NCBI GenBank assembly: GCA_004151065.3
Contig: NWUY0300001120.1
Span: forward strand, 10,379-22,376
DNA length: 11,998 bases
Direction: 5' to 3'
From: Larix sibirica
Taxonomy: Eukaryota > Streptophyta > Pinopsida > Pinales > Pinaceae
Under the pieces are notes generated by a model. It made no database searches and was not told the DNA's origin. It saw only the letters and a list, made by a program, of their open reading frames with translations. Below, one piece after another: positions 1 to 7,840 of the stretch; position 1 is the first letter of the stretch; each line of letters begins with the position of its first letter. Position numbers and translations under genes: made by a program.

Positions 1-579
1 AAACAAAGTTTAAATAAACAATTAAACATTTAAATCACATCAATATTACAATATTAAACAATAACCTTATACATATTGTTTACACATCGAGTTTACAGTC
101 ATCTAGCATAATAGATTGAATAAGGAATATTGATCTATACAAGAGCATAAAATCTCTTAGCAGACTTCTATTCAACTGTAAAACGAAAATCTTACAAATC
201 CCTATCCATTACAAAGATGATTGCAATATCAATGATATCTGTTCTCAAATTATGCATGAGTAGAAATAACGCAGGGCTTCCATCGATATCCATAAACATT
301 AGCAGAGAATAATACTTGATTCTTTTTCTGGAATACAAAAATTACAGAAAAATGAGTATCCTACCGCTCTCGAGTAACAGCCCTTCGGAACTGTGGAGCT
401 TTCCTCCCCCTTTTTCAGTCAAATTGCTCCTCTTTAAATAAGCATCCTCCAAACTAATTCTAGAACTTGGACAAATCATCTAACAGCTTATTGTTTCTGT
501 TCATTCGCTGAGATTGTCTTTGCTTGACATGTTTAGGATCTTCAACTTTTAAATCGTAGAAACGATTTGGTGAAGTGTG
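1..579. other. AT-rich flank, no gene seen
   Basis: I see no convincing coding frame, RNA gene or repeat here. The stretch is AT-rich. If the exon-like block ending at 580 were a real minus-strand gene end, this would be its 3' flank, but I did not find a minus-strand AATAAA signal to support that. Confidence 0.5.
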
Positions 580-774
580 CTAGCAATTTAAATTTGATGG
601 AATCGGTGCCCATATCTCACAGAATCGTCTTCCCTTTGTTGCAACAAATCCGCTTGATCTAGAACAAACCTTCTCCATGGATAGAAGCAAATACGACTTT
701 AAGTAATGATCTCCCGAGAACTGGTCGTATGGTGGACTACCTTCTGAAATAGTTACAACAAACCTTGTGCAACA
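580..774 (-). CDS. Possible terminal exon or gene remnant, unrecognised
   Basis: A 64-codon open frame reads from 774 to a TAG at 580-582, in an otherwise AT-rich, stop-rich region. Its composition is protein-like: an N-terminal hydrophobic stretch (FVVTIS), then SPPYDQFSGDHYLKSYLLL, a basic SSGFVATKGRRFC segment and an ending IWAPIPSNLNC. I do not recognise the family. A plausible 3' splice site on the minus strand (pyrimidine-rich tract, then TATATGCAG) ends at 781, and another (AACTATTTCAG) ends at 744. From the 781 acceptor this frame is closed by a TAA at 775-777, so that acceptor would need a 1-nt shift to reach the frame. It could therefore be a decayed exon, or chance. Confidence is low because there is no homology support and the frame is short. 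Confidence 0.25.
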   Translation of the reverse strand, partial: CCTRFVVTISEGSPPYDQFSGDHYLKSYLLLSMEKVCSRSSGFVATKGRRFCEIWAPIPSNLNC

Positions 775-996
775 TTATACCTGCATATAAAAGTTAAACC
801 AATCAACAATGTGTGAAAACTTATTCATCAAGAGAAGATAAAGACAAATTAAAAAATATAGCAAACGAGAAGAAGATTTATCTAAATAGGAAAATAATCT
901 TCCCTTTCACTTCATGGATTGACCATCTATCTTCTATCTCGGAGTAATCTTTGCTGTAATGCACTGGTGGTAATAAACCTGCTTGCCATAATTTAC

Positions 997-1217
997 TGCG
1001 CTTGCGCGCAGGTAATTGCAAGGTTTGTTTTGATGACTTCACAACTCCAATAGTAACCTGCTGATTTGAAAAGTATGTATGCGATCATAGTGCAACTTCT
1101 GTGATCAAAGGGTGATCCATTGTAACTGCATCCTCCTTTATCGATATCTTCTAGATGTGCCAATCCTTTAATACATCGCCGTGATAGCACAATAGAATTG
1201 TAGCAAATCTGGAGTTA
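997..1217 (-). CDS. Possible internal exon, unrecognised
   Basis: An open minus-strand frame runs from after a TAA near 1217 to a candidate 5' splice site. The donor is GTAAAT at 996-991, so the exon would end at 997. The encoded segment includes GLAHLEDIDKGG, SPFDHRSCTMIAYILF and AGYYWSCEVIKTNLAIT, followed by a short Ala/Gln tail. Joining it to the acceptor at 781 gives an intron of about 216 bp and keeps phase for eight codons (CAG TAT AAT GTT and so on). The frame then hits a TAA, and only a 1-nt shift would enter the longer block ending at 580. No family is recognised. I saw no good acceptor at its upstream side. It is listed because the splice phases agree with the downstream block, which is weak evidence for a decayed host gene. 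Confidence 0.22.
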
Positions 1218-2370
1218 TAACCCTGCGTGCTAAGGCATTTTGGAGTAACTGTATTTACTCTTATGGTCTGGGCATTCCAATAACAAGATGAGTAACAATT
1301 GAACCTCTCCGGTCTGGTAGAACTGTATACTTAAAATCTGCACATGATGGCATGATCTCAGGTGGTGTGATGGTGCAACCGACATGCGATATTCTACGAA
1401 TCTATCATGATGAGCATCCTACTTTCACAACTTGAAATTATTTTTTTCCATTTTAATTTTGCAACCTAGAATTCATAAGAACACTTTTACTAAATAATAT
1501 TTGAGCTAATAAATAATTAGGTGAAATATAAAAGAAAATTGATACTATATATATATATATATATAAGTATCAATTTTATTAAATTTTAAAAAAAATTAGC
1601 CTCAATAAAATGACCTTGATCTTACAAAGTGCATATATACTAAAAAGGTTTTCATCAAAATATTATTAATGGAGAAAAACATTGTAATCCAAGAAGAAGA
1701 AAATGAAGTTCGAGTTGTCTCTTTAATCATTTAAGCATTAAAGACCAAAATAAAGGCAAGGCTTGTTGAAATATCACATTAATCTAATCAAGCCAAACCG
1801 AAGGATGTAATTAATTCAAATAAGTTCTAATAAAGTCATACAAACATGATTGGAGCTTGGAAACCAAGAAAATCAAGCAACAAAAGTCATCTAAATCTCA
1901 AAATCTCATCAAGTGAAAACCAAGCCAAAGAAATAGAAGTGCAAAAGGTAAAAGATCTAGTGAAGGAAGTCATGAAATTGCACTCTCGCGCTAAGCAAGA
2001 TAAGATGAAAGAAAACCCTAAAGCTAAATATTTACAAAATTTACATGGGGGCCCTTTGATTTTTTCAAAATTAAGGGGAAGTTGTTGGGGACCAACAGGC
2101 CCTTAACAAACGCCTAGCCCTAAGGTGGGGTGAGCCTCTAAAATTTTAACCCTAAACAATCACTTCTTTTTATTCTTTATAACTTAAGATTTTGATGCAT
2201 TTGGTGCTACAAGATGATTTCAAGTTCTTTTTTTAAAAATTTTCCCAATGGACTCTATTACGTGAAGTCGACATGAAATCTAGTGGTGCCTTATTGCTTG
2301 ATTAACTAATGGTATTTACTATGGTTTTAATATGTTCTCATGAATGACCATCACTTTCCATCTGCTCGTG
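1218..2370. other. AT-rich intergenic DNA next to the LINE 3' end
   Basis: No gene is supported. The stretch holds an AT-core hairpin (1535-1577) and an 86-codon plus-strand frame at 1846-2106 that is Lys/Glu/Ser-rich and matches nothing I know. Its right edge, directly left of the T run at 2371, is the pre-insertion DNA of the LINE. Any target-site duplication should therefore begin here, around 2350-2370, and recur beyond the right end of the window. Confidence 0.5.
1535..1577. repeat. AT-core palindrome / hairpin
   Basis: Perfect 12-bp inverted arms (AAAATTGATACT at 1535-1546 and AGTATCAATTTT at 1566-1577) flank a 19-bp alternating AT run. As DNA or RNA this can fold into a long stem with the AT repeat as extended stem or loop. 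It may simply be a microsatellite that grew inside a short palindrome. I see no terminal repeats or target duplication that would make it a MITE. Confidence 0.6.
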
Positions 2371-2382
2371 TTTTTTTTTTTT
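2371..2382 (-). repeat. LINE 3' poly(A) tail
   Basis: Twelve consecutive T on the plus strand are a 12-base A tail at the end of the minus-strand element. It directly follows TTCCTTAGTTAC, a plausible 3'-terminal recognition sequence for target-primed reverse transcription. No further LINE sequence lies to its left, so it marks the true element boundary and not an internal A run. Confidence 0.8.
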
Positions 2383-2720
2383 GTAACTAAGGAAATTTTG
2401 TATTATATAAAAGGAACAATTTACATCTGAGCAAAACAGGCCAAAGCTCTGTTGTTCTCCTTCATTTCTTGGCTCTCTGAATTTAAAACATGAGAGTTAT
2501 CATAATACTGTCTAACCGAGAACATTAAACCAAAATTACATATACTGCAAAGTCCATACCAATATTCCTTAGAAGCCATCATATAATCTAAACTACAGGA
2601 CATGAACCAAACACTAATACTTCTGATCTTTCTGGCCATAAAACATTTAACAGACCAAAATAACAAAGACCTCAAAACCATGACCAACCCTATAACAAAG
2701 AACCCAAGCCCAAAGAACCT
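2383..2720 (-). other. LINE 3' UTR
   Basis: About 340 bases lie between the stop of the ORF3-like frame (2721) and the poly(A) tail. An 88-codon minus-strand frame (2687-2421) is present, but its Met/Cys/Ser-rich sequence shows no motif, so I treat the stretch as untranslated. The last 50 bases before the tail are very AT-rich (ATATAATACAAAATTTCC type), as in plant LINE 3' ends. Confidence 0.55.
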
Positions 2721-3509
2721 TTAAAGCAGAATATATGGCAGGTCCGGAAAGCGCCCTTGCTGACTACCGCCCGCATAAGAAGTCTGAGCATTTGGGTAGC
2801 AGATTCCCAGGGACTGCAGAATGGTGTCCATCTTCAGGTGCATTTCTCTCGTTTCAGCTTGCAGCGCTTTCCTCCATTGGTCCGGAGGTTCCTCTCCACC
2901 AGTCTTCTCTAGCCGCTCCCAAATCACATGCCCAATCAGATTCTTCATCACCCAATAGAGTGCAACTATCTGTTCGTAAAGACTGAGATGGGAAGCGTTG
3001 TTACCCGGATCCATTACCCATTCCTCCACTTTCTAAGATTCCTCCTACAGGGTGTCCTTGTCCAGCTCCTACCATAGCTGCTATTCCACATCCTTGATTT
3101 CCTGCTGAACAATTGCTGGTAAGCCCAATTCGAACATGCGAGCCTCCCACATTGATTTCTTTTGTGCCCGAGTGACCCTTCGGCCCTCATCCACAGGTGC
3201 CTCTTCCCTCTTTCGCCTCATTCGTCTCCCATACATATTACTCTCTCCTTCCTCCCTACGATGTTCCTCCGTTCAACTTATCACCTGAAGTCCCTCTCTC
3301 CTTTTTAGTAGAACGATAATTGCAGAGTGCATGCATATTAGAGCTTTGAGCACACATCTGATGCTGCCACCTTTCCATTCTCTATATAGGAAATTTCCAT
3401 TCTGGTCCATAATTAACTTCGTACCGGCCATTAAAATCAGCTTGTGCTCCGTAGTCCTTTGGAGATATATCCCAAGCTGTTGGTTGGATTCTCCACCCAC
3501 CTTGCTCAT
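2721..3509 (-). pseudogene. Decayed ORF3-like reading frame downstream of RNase H
   Basis: One minus-strand frame stays readable for 263 codons from an ATG at 3509 to a TAA at 2721. It is interrupted only by TGA at 3273-3275 and TAGs at 3081-3083, 3069-3071, 3045-3047 and 3033-3035, with no frameshift. All five stops could be single C-to-T changes from CGA or CAG, although TGG, GAG or AAG are equally possible sources for TAG. The N-terminal 78 codons include LILMAGTKLIMDQNGNFLYRE. The middle is strongly basic (GRRMRRKREE, then VTRAQKKSMWEARMFELGLP). The C-terminal 103 codons look helical and acidic, with VALYWVMKNLIGHVIWERLE and DQWRKALQAETREMHLKMD. No known domain is recognised. It could be a third ORF, a detached ORF2 C-terminus or a captured sequence. 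It is in the same frame as the RNase H domain but separated from it by four stops in about 140 nt. Confidence 0.5.
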
Positions 3510-3680
3510 AACTGTAGTCGCTATCTTATGATTTGAAAAGACTGTAGAAATGCCTGATTAAATGGTATTTAAGGCCATTCTGCCTGCTCCGAAAACCTTC
3601 GGCTGTCAGGCGTGTGAAACCAATCGTCATGTGGGTGGGCGAGGGCTCGCATGTTGTCCTAACTCCTCTGCTTCATGATA
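3510..3680 (-). other. Stop-rich spacer between RNase H and ORF3-like frame
   Basis: The frame shared by the RNase H domain and the ORF3-like region meets stops at 3681-3683 and three more before 3540 (two TGA, one TAA). No protein-like sequence is seen. This argues that the RNase H domain ends ORF2 near 3681 and that the next frame is separate. Confidence 0.45.
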
Positions 3681-4206
3681 TCACGTCATGTCCTGGATCA
3701 TAATTTCTATGCACCTATCTCGGACTATCGCATCATTCAAATACGCCCAAATGCTAGCATTAATATATCGATGGGTTTTAGTCTCGAGGTTTTCCAGCAA
3801 GGCAACCAGTTTGTTTCCATTCCTCTTGACGTGGTTGAAAGTGAGTTCCAACTTGGGATGCATGGTCTCCGCTAGCTTTTCCAGCCTCCCTTCTAATCTC
3901 CAGGACGATGCCACCTTGATGCTAGAATTTCCATGGTGGATCTTTGTTTCCATGTGTAAGACTACCTGAGAATCCCATTCAACGATTAAGGGGGTCCAGT
4001 TGTGTTGATTGGCCATCTGTATTCCATGTAGTAAACCTTCCACTTTCGTAGCATTGTTGGAATCTATGCCAATGAAGCCTGTTCTGAAAACCTTGCAGTT
4101 CTCCTTGGTGATTTCTGATAATACATCCAAACCTCGTTGGTCCAGTATTCCCCTTAGAAATCTCGTCAAAATTGAGTTTGGAGAAACCCGCAGGAGGAGG
4201 GGACTA
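3681..4206 (-). pseudogene. ORF2 RNase H domain (single copy)
   Basis: Type I RNase H would degrade the RNA strand of the RNA/cDNA hybrid. The domain begins SPPPAGFSKLNFDEISKG, where the Asp of NFDE matches the first catalytic Asp of the usual FDGASKGNPG motif. It continues with NNATKVEGLLHGIQMA (catalytic Glu), IVEWDSQVV (second Asp) and HVKRNGNKLVALLE. The last motif usually reads GN..AD.LA, and its final Asp is Ala here. The N-terminal part lies in a different frame from the rest, with a frameshift near 4100-4120, and a TAG (4204-4206) closes the zf-RVT frame directly upstream where a Trp is expected before SPPP. RNase H of this kind was described in plant L1 elements as archaea-like. That subclass is family knowledge, not something I could test. 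It occurs once, outside the duplicated unit. Confidence 0.82.
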
Positions 4207-4800
4207 GAATTCTAGGCTAGTTTTCACCATGGACATTCTCAACGGTCTACCAAAACATTGCAGTGGTCTTTTTATACCCCATGCCTTCAGGATGAGGGAC
4301 TTATAAACATTTTCTTCCCAATCCGAATTTTCCCACATTTTCATTTTCACCGTTTCGATCATCTTATTCCTTATGATGGTCCAGACCTTGTCTTCAGTTC
4401 CTAGTTTCCCTTGGAATGTTCTGGAGTTTCGTTCCCTCCATATTTCCCAGACCATAAAGAATGGAAAATTATTCCAGAGGCGATTGACAATTGGATTCTG
4501 GAAAGGGTCATTCGTCCAAGAGGAAAGGCTTTGGTTTGGGCGGTGTCTAAGTTTGTCTGATCTCCTGAATGTTGTGGCACCACGGTCCCATAATTTCGCA
4601 GTAAAAGGGCACGAATCCAAGAGGTGATCCATCGTTTCTTCCTTGGTAGTGCACATACAACATCGGTAAGGGCCTTGCATACCTCTTTTCTTGAGATTTT
4701 ATCCCGTAAGGATACGTCTTCTAATAACTAACCAAATGAAGATAGAAATTTTGGGACAAATGTTTTCCTCCCATAGGTTCTTCCATTTCTCATCAGGTGG
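4204..4800 (-). pseudogene. ORF2 zf-RVT zinc-finger domain, copy B (complete)
   Basis: This is the C-terminal zinc-binding region that follows RT in plant LINEs. It reads WKNLWEE, PKISIFIWLVIRRRILTG, GPYRCCMCTTKEETMDHLLD, SCPFTAKLWDRG, with the CxxC...HxxxxC pattern intact. It continues to VWEIWRERNSRTFQGK and a linker ending MSMVKTSLEF before the RNase H domain. A GAA-to-TAA stop precedes NLKKRGMQGPY (copy A has GAA there), and another TAA lies in the YNN-PPDEKW segment where copy A reads Gln. The open part runs from 4680 to a TAG at 4204. The copy B duplication edge (4457) falls inside this domain. Left of it, sequence exists only once. Confidence 0.85.
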
Positions 4801-7200
4801 TTAATTATTATAACCTATCCATATGTTGTAAGCTTCTATGATGGTGAAAGACCCTTTTGGTTTGAATCCCCAATGAAGTCTATCCTCCCCTGTATGAACC
4901 CTAATTTTTTTGTTTCTCAGGGCTTCTTCAGTTCTGTTGACTTCCTCCTCAGGTCCTAGTTATTCCCACTACTCCTAAGGTGCCCAAACTCTGTACTCTT
5001 TCTCTAGATCCGAATTCACCCATAAGTTCTTTACCTTTGTTTTTCCTTGATTAATACATTCATGTATGAGTTGGGGAGCTTCTAAGAACTGGTCCAGAGG
5101 TGGTAATTGTTGTCATGATTCCTCCCAGGAAAGAGATCTTTGCCCATTTCTAATTTACCAAAAACTGTTAGCCAGGACCGGTCTTCTCCCTTGGGTGGAA
5201 ATTTTCCATATATGTGACCCTAGAATTTCCTCAGAGAATCGAATGAGATTACCCTTCTCCCACCCCCCAACATATTTCTTATGCCACAATTTTTCCCATG
5301 GTTCCTGGTTGTGAGTGACCCATCTCCACCAAATATTTTCCCCGCTAACATAATTGACCTTTTCGGGATCACGGAGGTTGAGGCCTCCTTGTTCCTTAGG
5401 AGGGAATATAGTTTCCCAATTTAGTAGGGCCCATTTCCGATGATCACTGGATCTATTCCAAAGGAAGTTTCGTTGTATGTTCCTAATTTATTTCAAAATC
5501 GCTTTCGGGGCCGCCAAGGAAGAAAACAAATAAACTGGCATGGCTTGCAAAATGACTTTTACCAGGACCAATCTGCTTGCAAAATTTAGTGGGCTTAGTA
5601 TCCAATTTGAAATTATTTTCCTCATTTTGTCCAATAATTCCAACCATGAGCCTTTTCGAACCATAGAATCAGCTAAAGGGGATCCAAGGTATTTGGATGG
5701 AAGGGAGATCTCTTGGAATCCCAGGATTTGACATATGTTGCGTCTAGTAACCCTTGGGGTATTAAAGAAGAAGACCTGGGATTTTTGTTCGTTAAATTCC
5801 AGACCCGAAGCTTTGCCAAAGTTAGCCAGATAAATTTTGATCTTCCTGGCCTCTTGTACTGAAGGATGACCCATCATCATTGTATCATCTACAAATTACT
5901 GGTGCATTTGTCTATTCGCTCTCGGGTGGATAAGAAGCCCCTGCATTTCATGATTACCCTAGATATCCTTTATTGTTCTTCCCAATCCTTCTGCCATTAT
6001 TATGAATAGAAAGGGAGTTAGCAGATATCCCTGTCTAATACCCCTTGTGGGTTTCAGTAGACTAGACGGAACCCCATTAATAAGAACGATTTTTTTTTTG
6101 TAGAAATAAGACTCATAATCCACTTGATCCAGTCTTCCACAAAGCCAAAATATCTTAGCATAGATCATATGAATTTCAAGTTGAGTTTGTCGTAGGATTT
6201 AACGATGTCAAGTTTCAACATCATCCCAGGGATCTTCTCTGTTTTGAGCGAATGGAGAACTTCATGAACAAGGATAATTCCATCCAAAATTTGACGACCT
6301 TCAACAAATCCATATTGCTCAAGGGAGATCAATGAAGGAAGGATGGGTTTGAGATGGTTATCAATTACCATGGTAATAATTTTGTAGATGACATTGCAGA
6401 GGGCTATTGGTCGAAATTTACTCGACAAGTCCGTCCCATCACTCTTAGGGAGAAGAGTAATAAAGGTGGCATTGAAAGCAAGGAGAATTTTCTTGGATAG
6501 TATAGAGTTTTCCACAATATGGAAAACTTCATTCTTGATGAGATCCCAAAAGTGATCAAAGAAGTTGACTGTGAATCCATTCGGACCTAGTGATTTTCCA
6601 TCAGCCATTTGGTTCACCACTTCTTCAACTTCAAGAAGAGTCACTGGATTCATTAAAAGGTCGTTTTGATCTTGCGAAACCAGAGTGGGGATATGCTGTG
6701 TTATTTGTTCAATGTCCCTGCTTTTTTCCAGGATTGGTTCGGTCATAATATCCTGAAAGTGATGGCATAATTCCTCCACAATCTCTTCCCTAGTTTCCAA
6801 TCTTTATCCATTGGAATCCTTAATCATAAGAATTACATTTTGCGAATGGTTTTGGATAGCCGATCTGTGGAATAATTTAGTGTTTCTTTCCCCGTCTTTT
6901 AGCCAACTGACTCTAGCTTTCTAATGCCACAAAATCGCGTCATGTCGCTCCCTCTCCTGTAGCCTATTACACATGCATGCTTCTTCTTCTTGAAGCTCGA
7001 TCATGTATCCTTCATTCATGCCCTATTTTTGTATCTCTTCCAGCCCGGATTCTAGGAATTTTTTATCAGCTAAGATATTCCCAAACTCCTCCTTGTTCCA
7101 TATCTTAATATTTTATTTTATTCCTTTCATTTTTTGTTGAAACTTATACATGTTTTGGATTTCCCCCTTGCTTAGATCAGCCCACCAATGCCCCACTTTT
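4801..7200 (-). pseudogene. ORF2 linker, reverse transcriptase and connection, copy B
   Basis: RT would copy the LINE RNA into cDNA at the nicked target. Motifs in order are LLPKSDGTDLSSKFRPIALC and NVIYKIITMVIDNHLK (fingers), FVEGRQILDGIILVHEVLHS, LKLDIVKSYDKLN (motif A, Asp kept), TRGIRQGYLLTPFLFI (motif B, normally RQGDPLSP), FVDD at 5884-5895 (motif C), NEQKS (motif D) and YLGSPLADS (motif E). The first half (6800-6165) lies in one frame and the second (6168 onward) in another, shifted at a ten-A run near 6084-6096. A TAA at 5896-5898 sits directly before FVDD, where Gln is expected, a TAG at 6921-6923 interrupts LWH-KARVSWLK, and a TAA at 5488-5490 follows AILK. All three recur in copy A. 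Confidence 0.9.
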
Positions 7201-7496
7201 TCTTTGAAATCGGGGTGGCCTAACCAGAACTATTCAAATCGGAAGGGATTTTTGAACTGAGAACCCATCTTGCTCCACCATAATTCCTCAGGCCAGTGGT
7301 TCAATCAAGCAGTTGGAAGAACTGGTGCTGATATTTCGCTTCCCAACTCCATAACTGATTTAGAGACTAGGAAACAATCCATGAGAGAGGTAATGTGACG
7401 CTCTCCCCTTCGCTTGTTGTTCCAAGTGAACCTACCTTTCCCAGGAACCACATCCACTAGCCTTAGGTCATCAATAGTATCGATGAAACACCCACA
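7201..7496 (-). pseudogene. ORF2 endonuclease C-terminal fragment, copy B
   Basis: This second copy of the endonuclease is truncated at its 5' side by the duplication junction. It keeps the segment CGCFIDTIDDLRLVDVVPG, then GRFTWNNKRRGERH, LMDCFLVSKSVMELGSEIS and LNHWPEELWW. Compared with copy A, LDRFL has become MDCFL. The Asp of the expected SDH catalytic motif is Asn, as in copy A. TGA at 7305-7307 and TAG at 7230-7232 break the frame. Without the N-terminal half (catalytic Asn, Glu, Tyr and GGDFN) it cannot be an active nuclease. Confidence 0.88.
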
Positions 7497-7501
7497 AAGC
7501 A
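7491..7501. other. Duplication junction with short microhomology
   Basis: Plus-strand CCCACAAAGCA. Its left part matches the endonuclease sequence at 10533-10538 (CCCACA). Its right part matches the zf-RVT sequence at 4457-4461 (AAGAA against AAGCA). The overlap is CCAYA, present in both parents (4452-4456 CCATA; 10534-10538 CCACA). This is an almost blunt join within two different coding domains, typical of end-joining or replication template switching and not of homologous recombination. Confidence 0.85.
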
Positions 7502-7840
7502 TGGAAATTTTTTCCAGAGGCGATTGACAATTGGATTCTGGAAAGGGTCGGTCGTCCAAGAGGAAAGGGTCTGGTCTGGGCGGTGTCTAAATCTGTCTGA
7601 TCTCCTGAATGTTGTGGCACCACGGTCCCATAAGTTCACAGTGAAAGGGAATGAATCCATGAGGTGATCCATCGTTTCCTCCTCACTAGTGCACATACAA
7701 CATCGATAAGGGCCTTGCAAACCACTTTTCTTGAGATTTTCTCCCGTAAGGATACGTCTTCTGATAACTAACCAAATGAAGATAGAAATTTTGGGCCATT
7801 TTTTTTCCTTCCACAGGTTCTTCCATTTCTTATTAGGTGG
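7497..7840 (-). pseudogene. ORF2 zf-RVT domain, copy A, truncated at the junction
   Basis: The domain reads PKISIFIWLVIRRRILTGE and GPYRCCMCTSEEETMDHLMD like copy B, but the last zinc ligand Cys is Phe (DSFPF against DSCPF). It stops after RLWKKFPCF, where copy B continues FFMVWEIWRERN. From there the sequence becomes endonuclease read in another frame and ends about ten codons on, at 7463. The chimeric frame (7720-7463) is a by-product of the rearrangement. Compared with RT of the same copy, the zf-RVT frame is displaced by two bases, one from an extra base in a T run near 8402. Confidence 0.85.

Larger units (their letters stand above)
4457..7496 (-). repeat. Direct tandem duplication unit, copy B (3040 bp)
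   Basis: It aligns without large gaps to 7497-10538. The offset is 3042 across endonuclease and RT (for example 7339 to 10381, 6798 to 9840, 5896 to 8938, 5488 to 8530) and 3040 at the zf-RVT end (4680 to 7720). A hand count over 6241-6600 against 9283-9642 gave 31 differences in 360 bases (8.6%). The unit runs from mid-endonuclease to mid-zf-RVT, so its ends do not coincide with element ends. It carries private stops at 7305, 7230, 7113, 7023, 6804, 6165 and 5959 (lowest coordinate of each codon). Confidence 0.93.

Noticed and set aside
1846-2106. 86-codon plus-strand ORF rich in Lys, Glu and Ser
   Set aside because: No recognisable domain, low-complexity composition, no splice or promoter context. 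It ends in a GC-richer patch that looks incidental.
2735-2986. 83-codon plus-strand ORF
   Set aside because: Lies opposite the C-terminal block of the ORF3-like frame, which has the more protein-like composition. Taken as its antisense shadow.
3134-3658. 12-bp inverted match (GGCTCGCATGTT type) near 3134-3146 and 3647-3658
   Set aside because: Short, isolated and without target duplications; chance is sufficient.
4373-4627. 84-codon plus-strand ORF
   Set aside because: Antisense shadow of the zf-RVT domain, which has clear zinc-ligand motifs on the minus strand.
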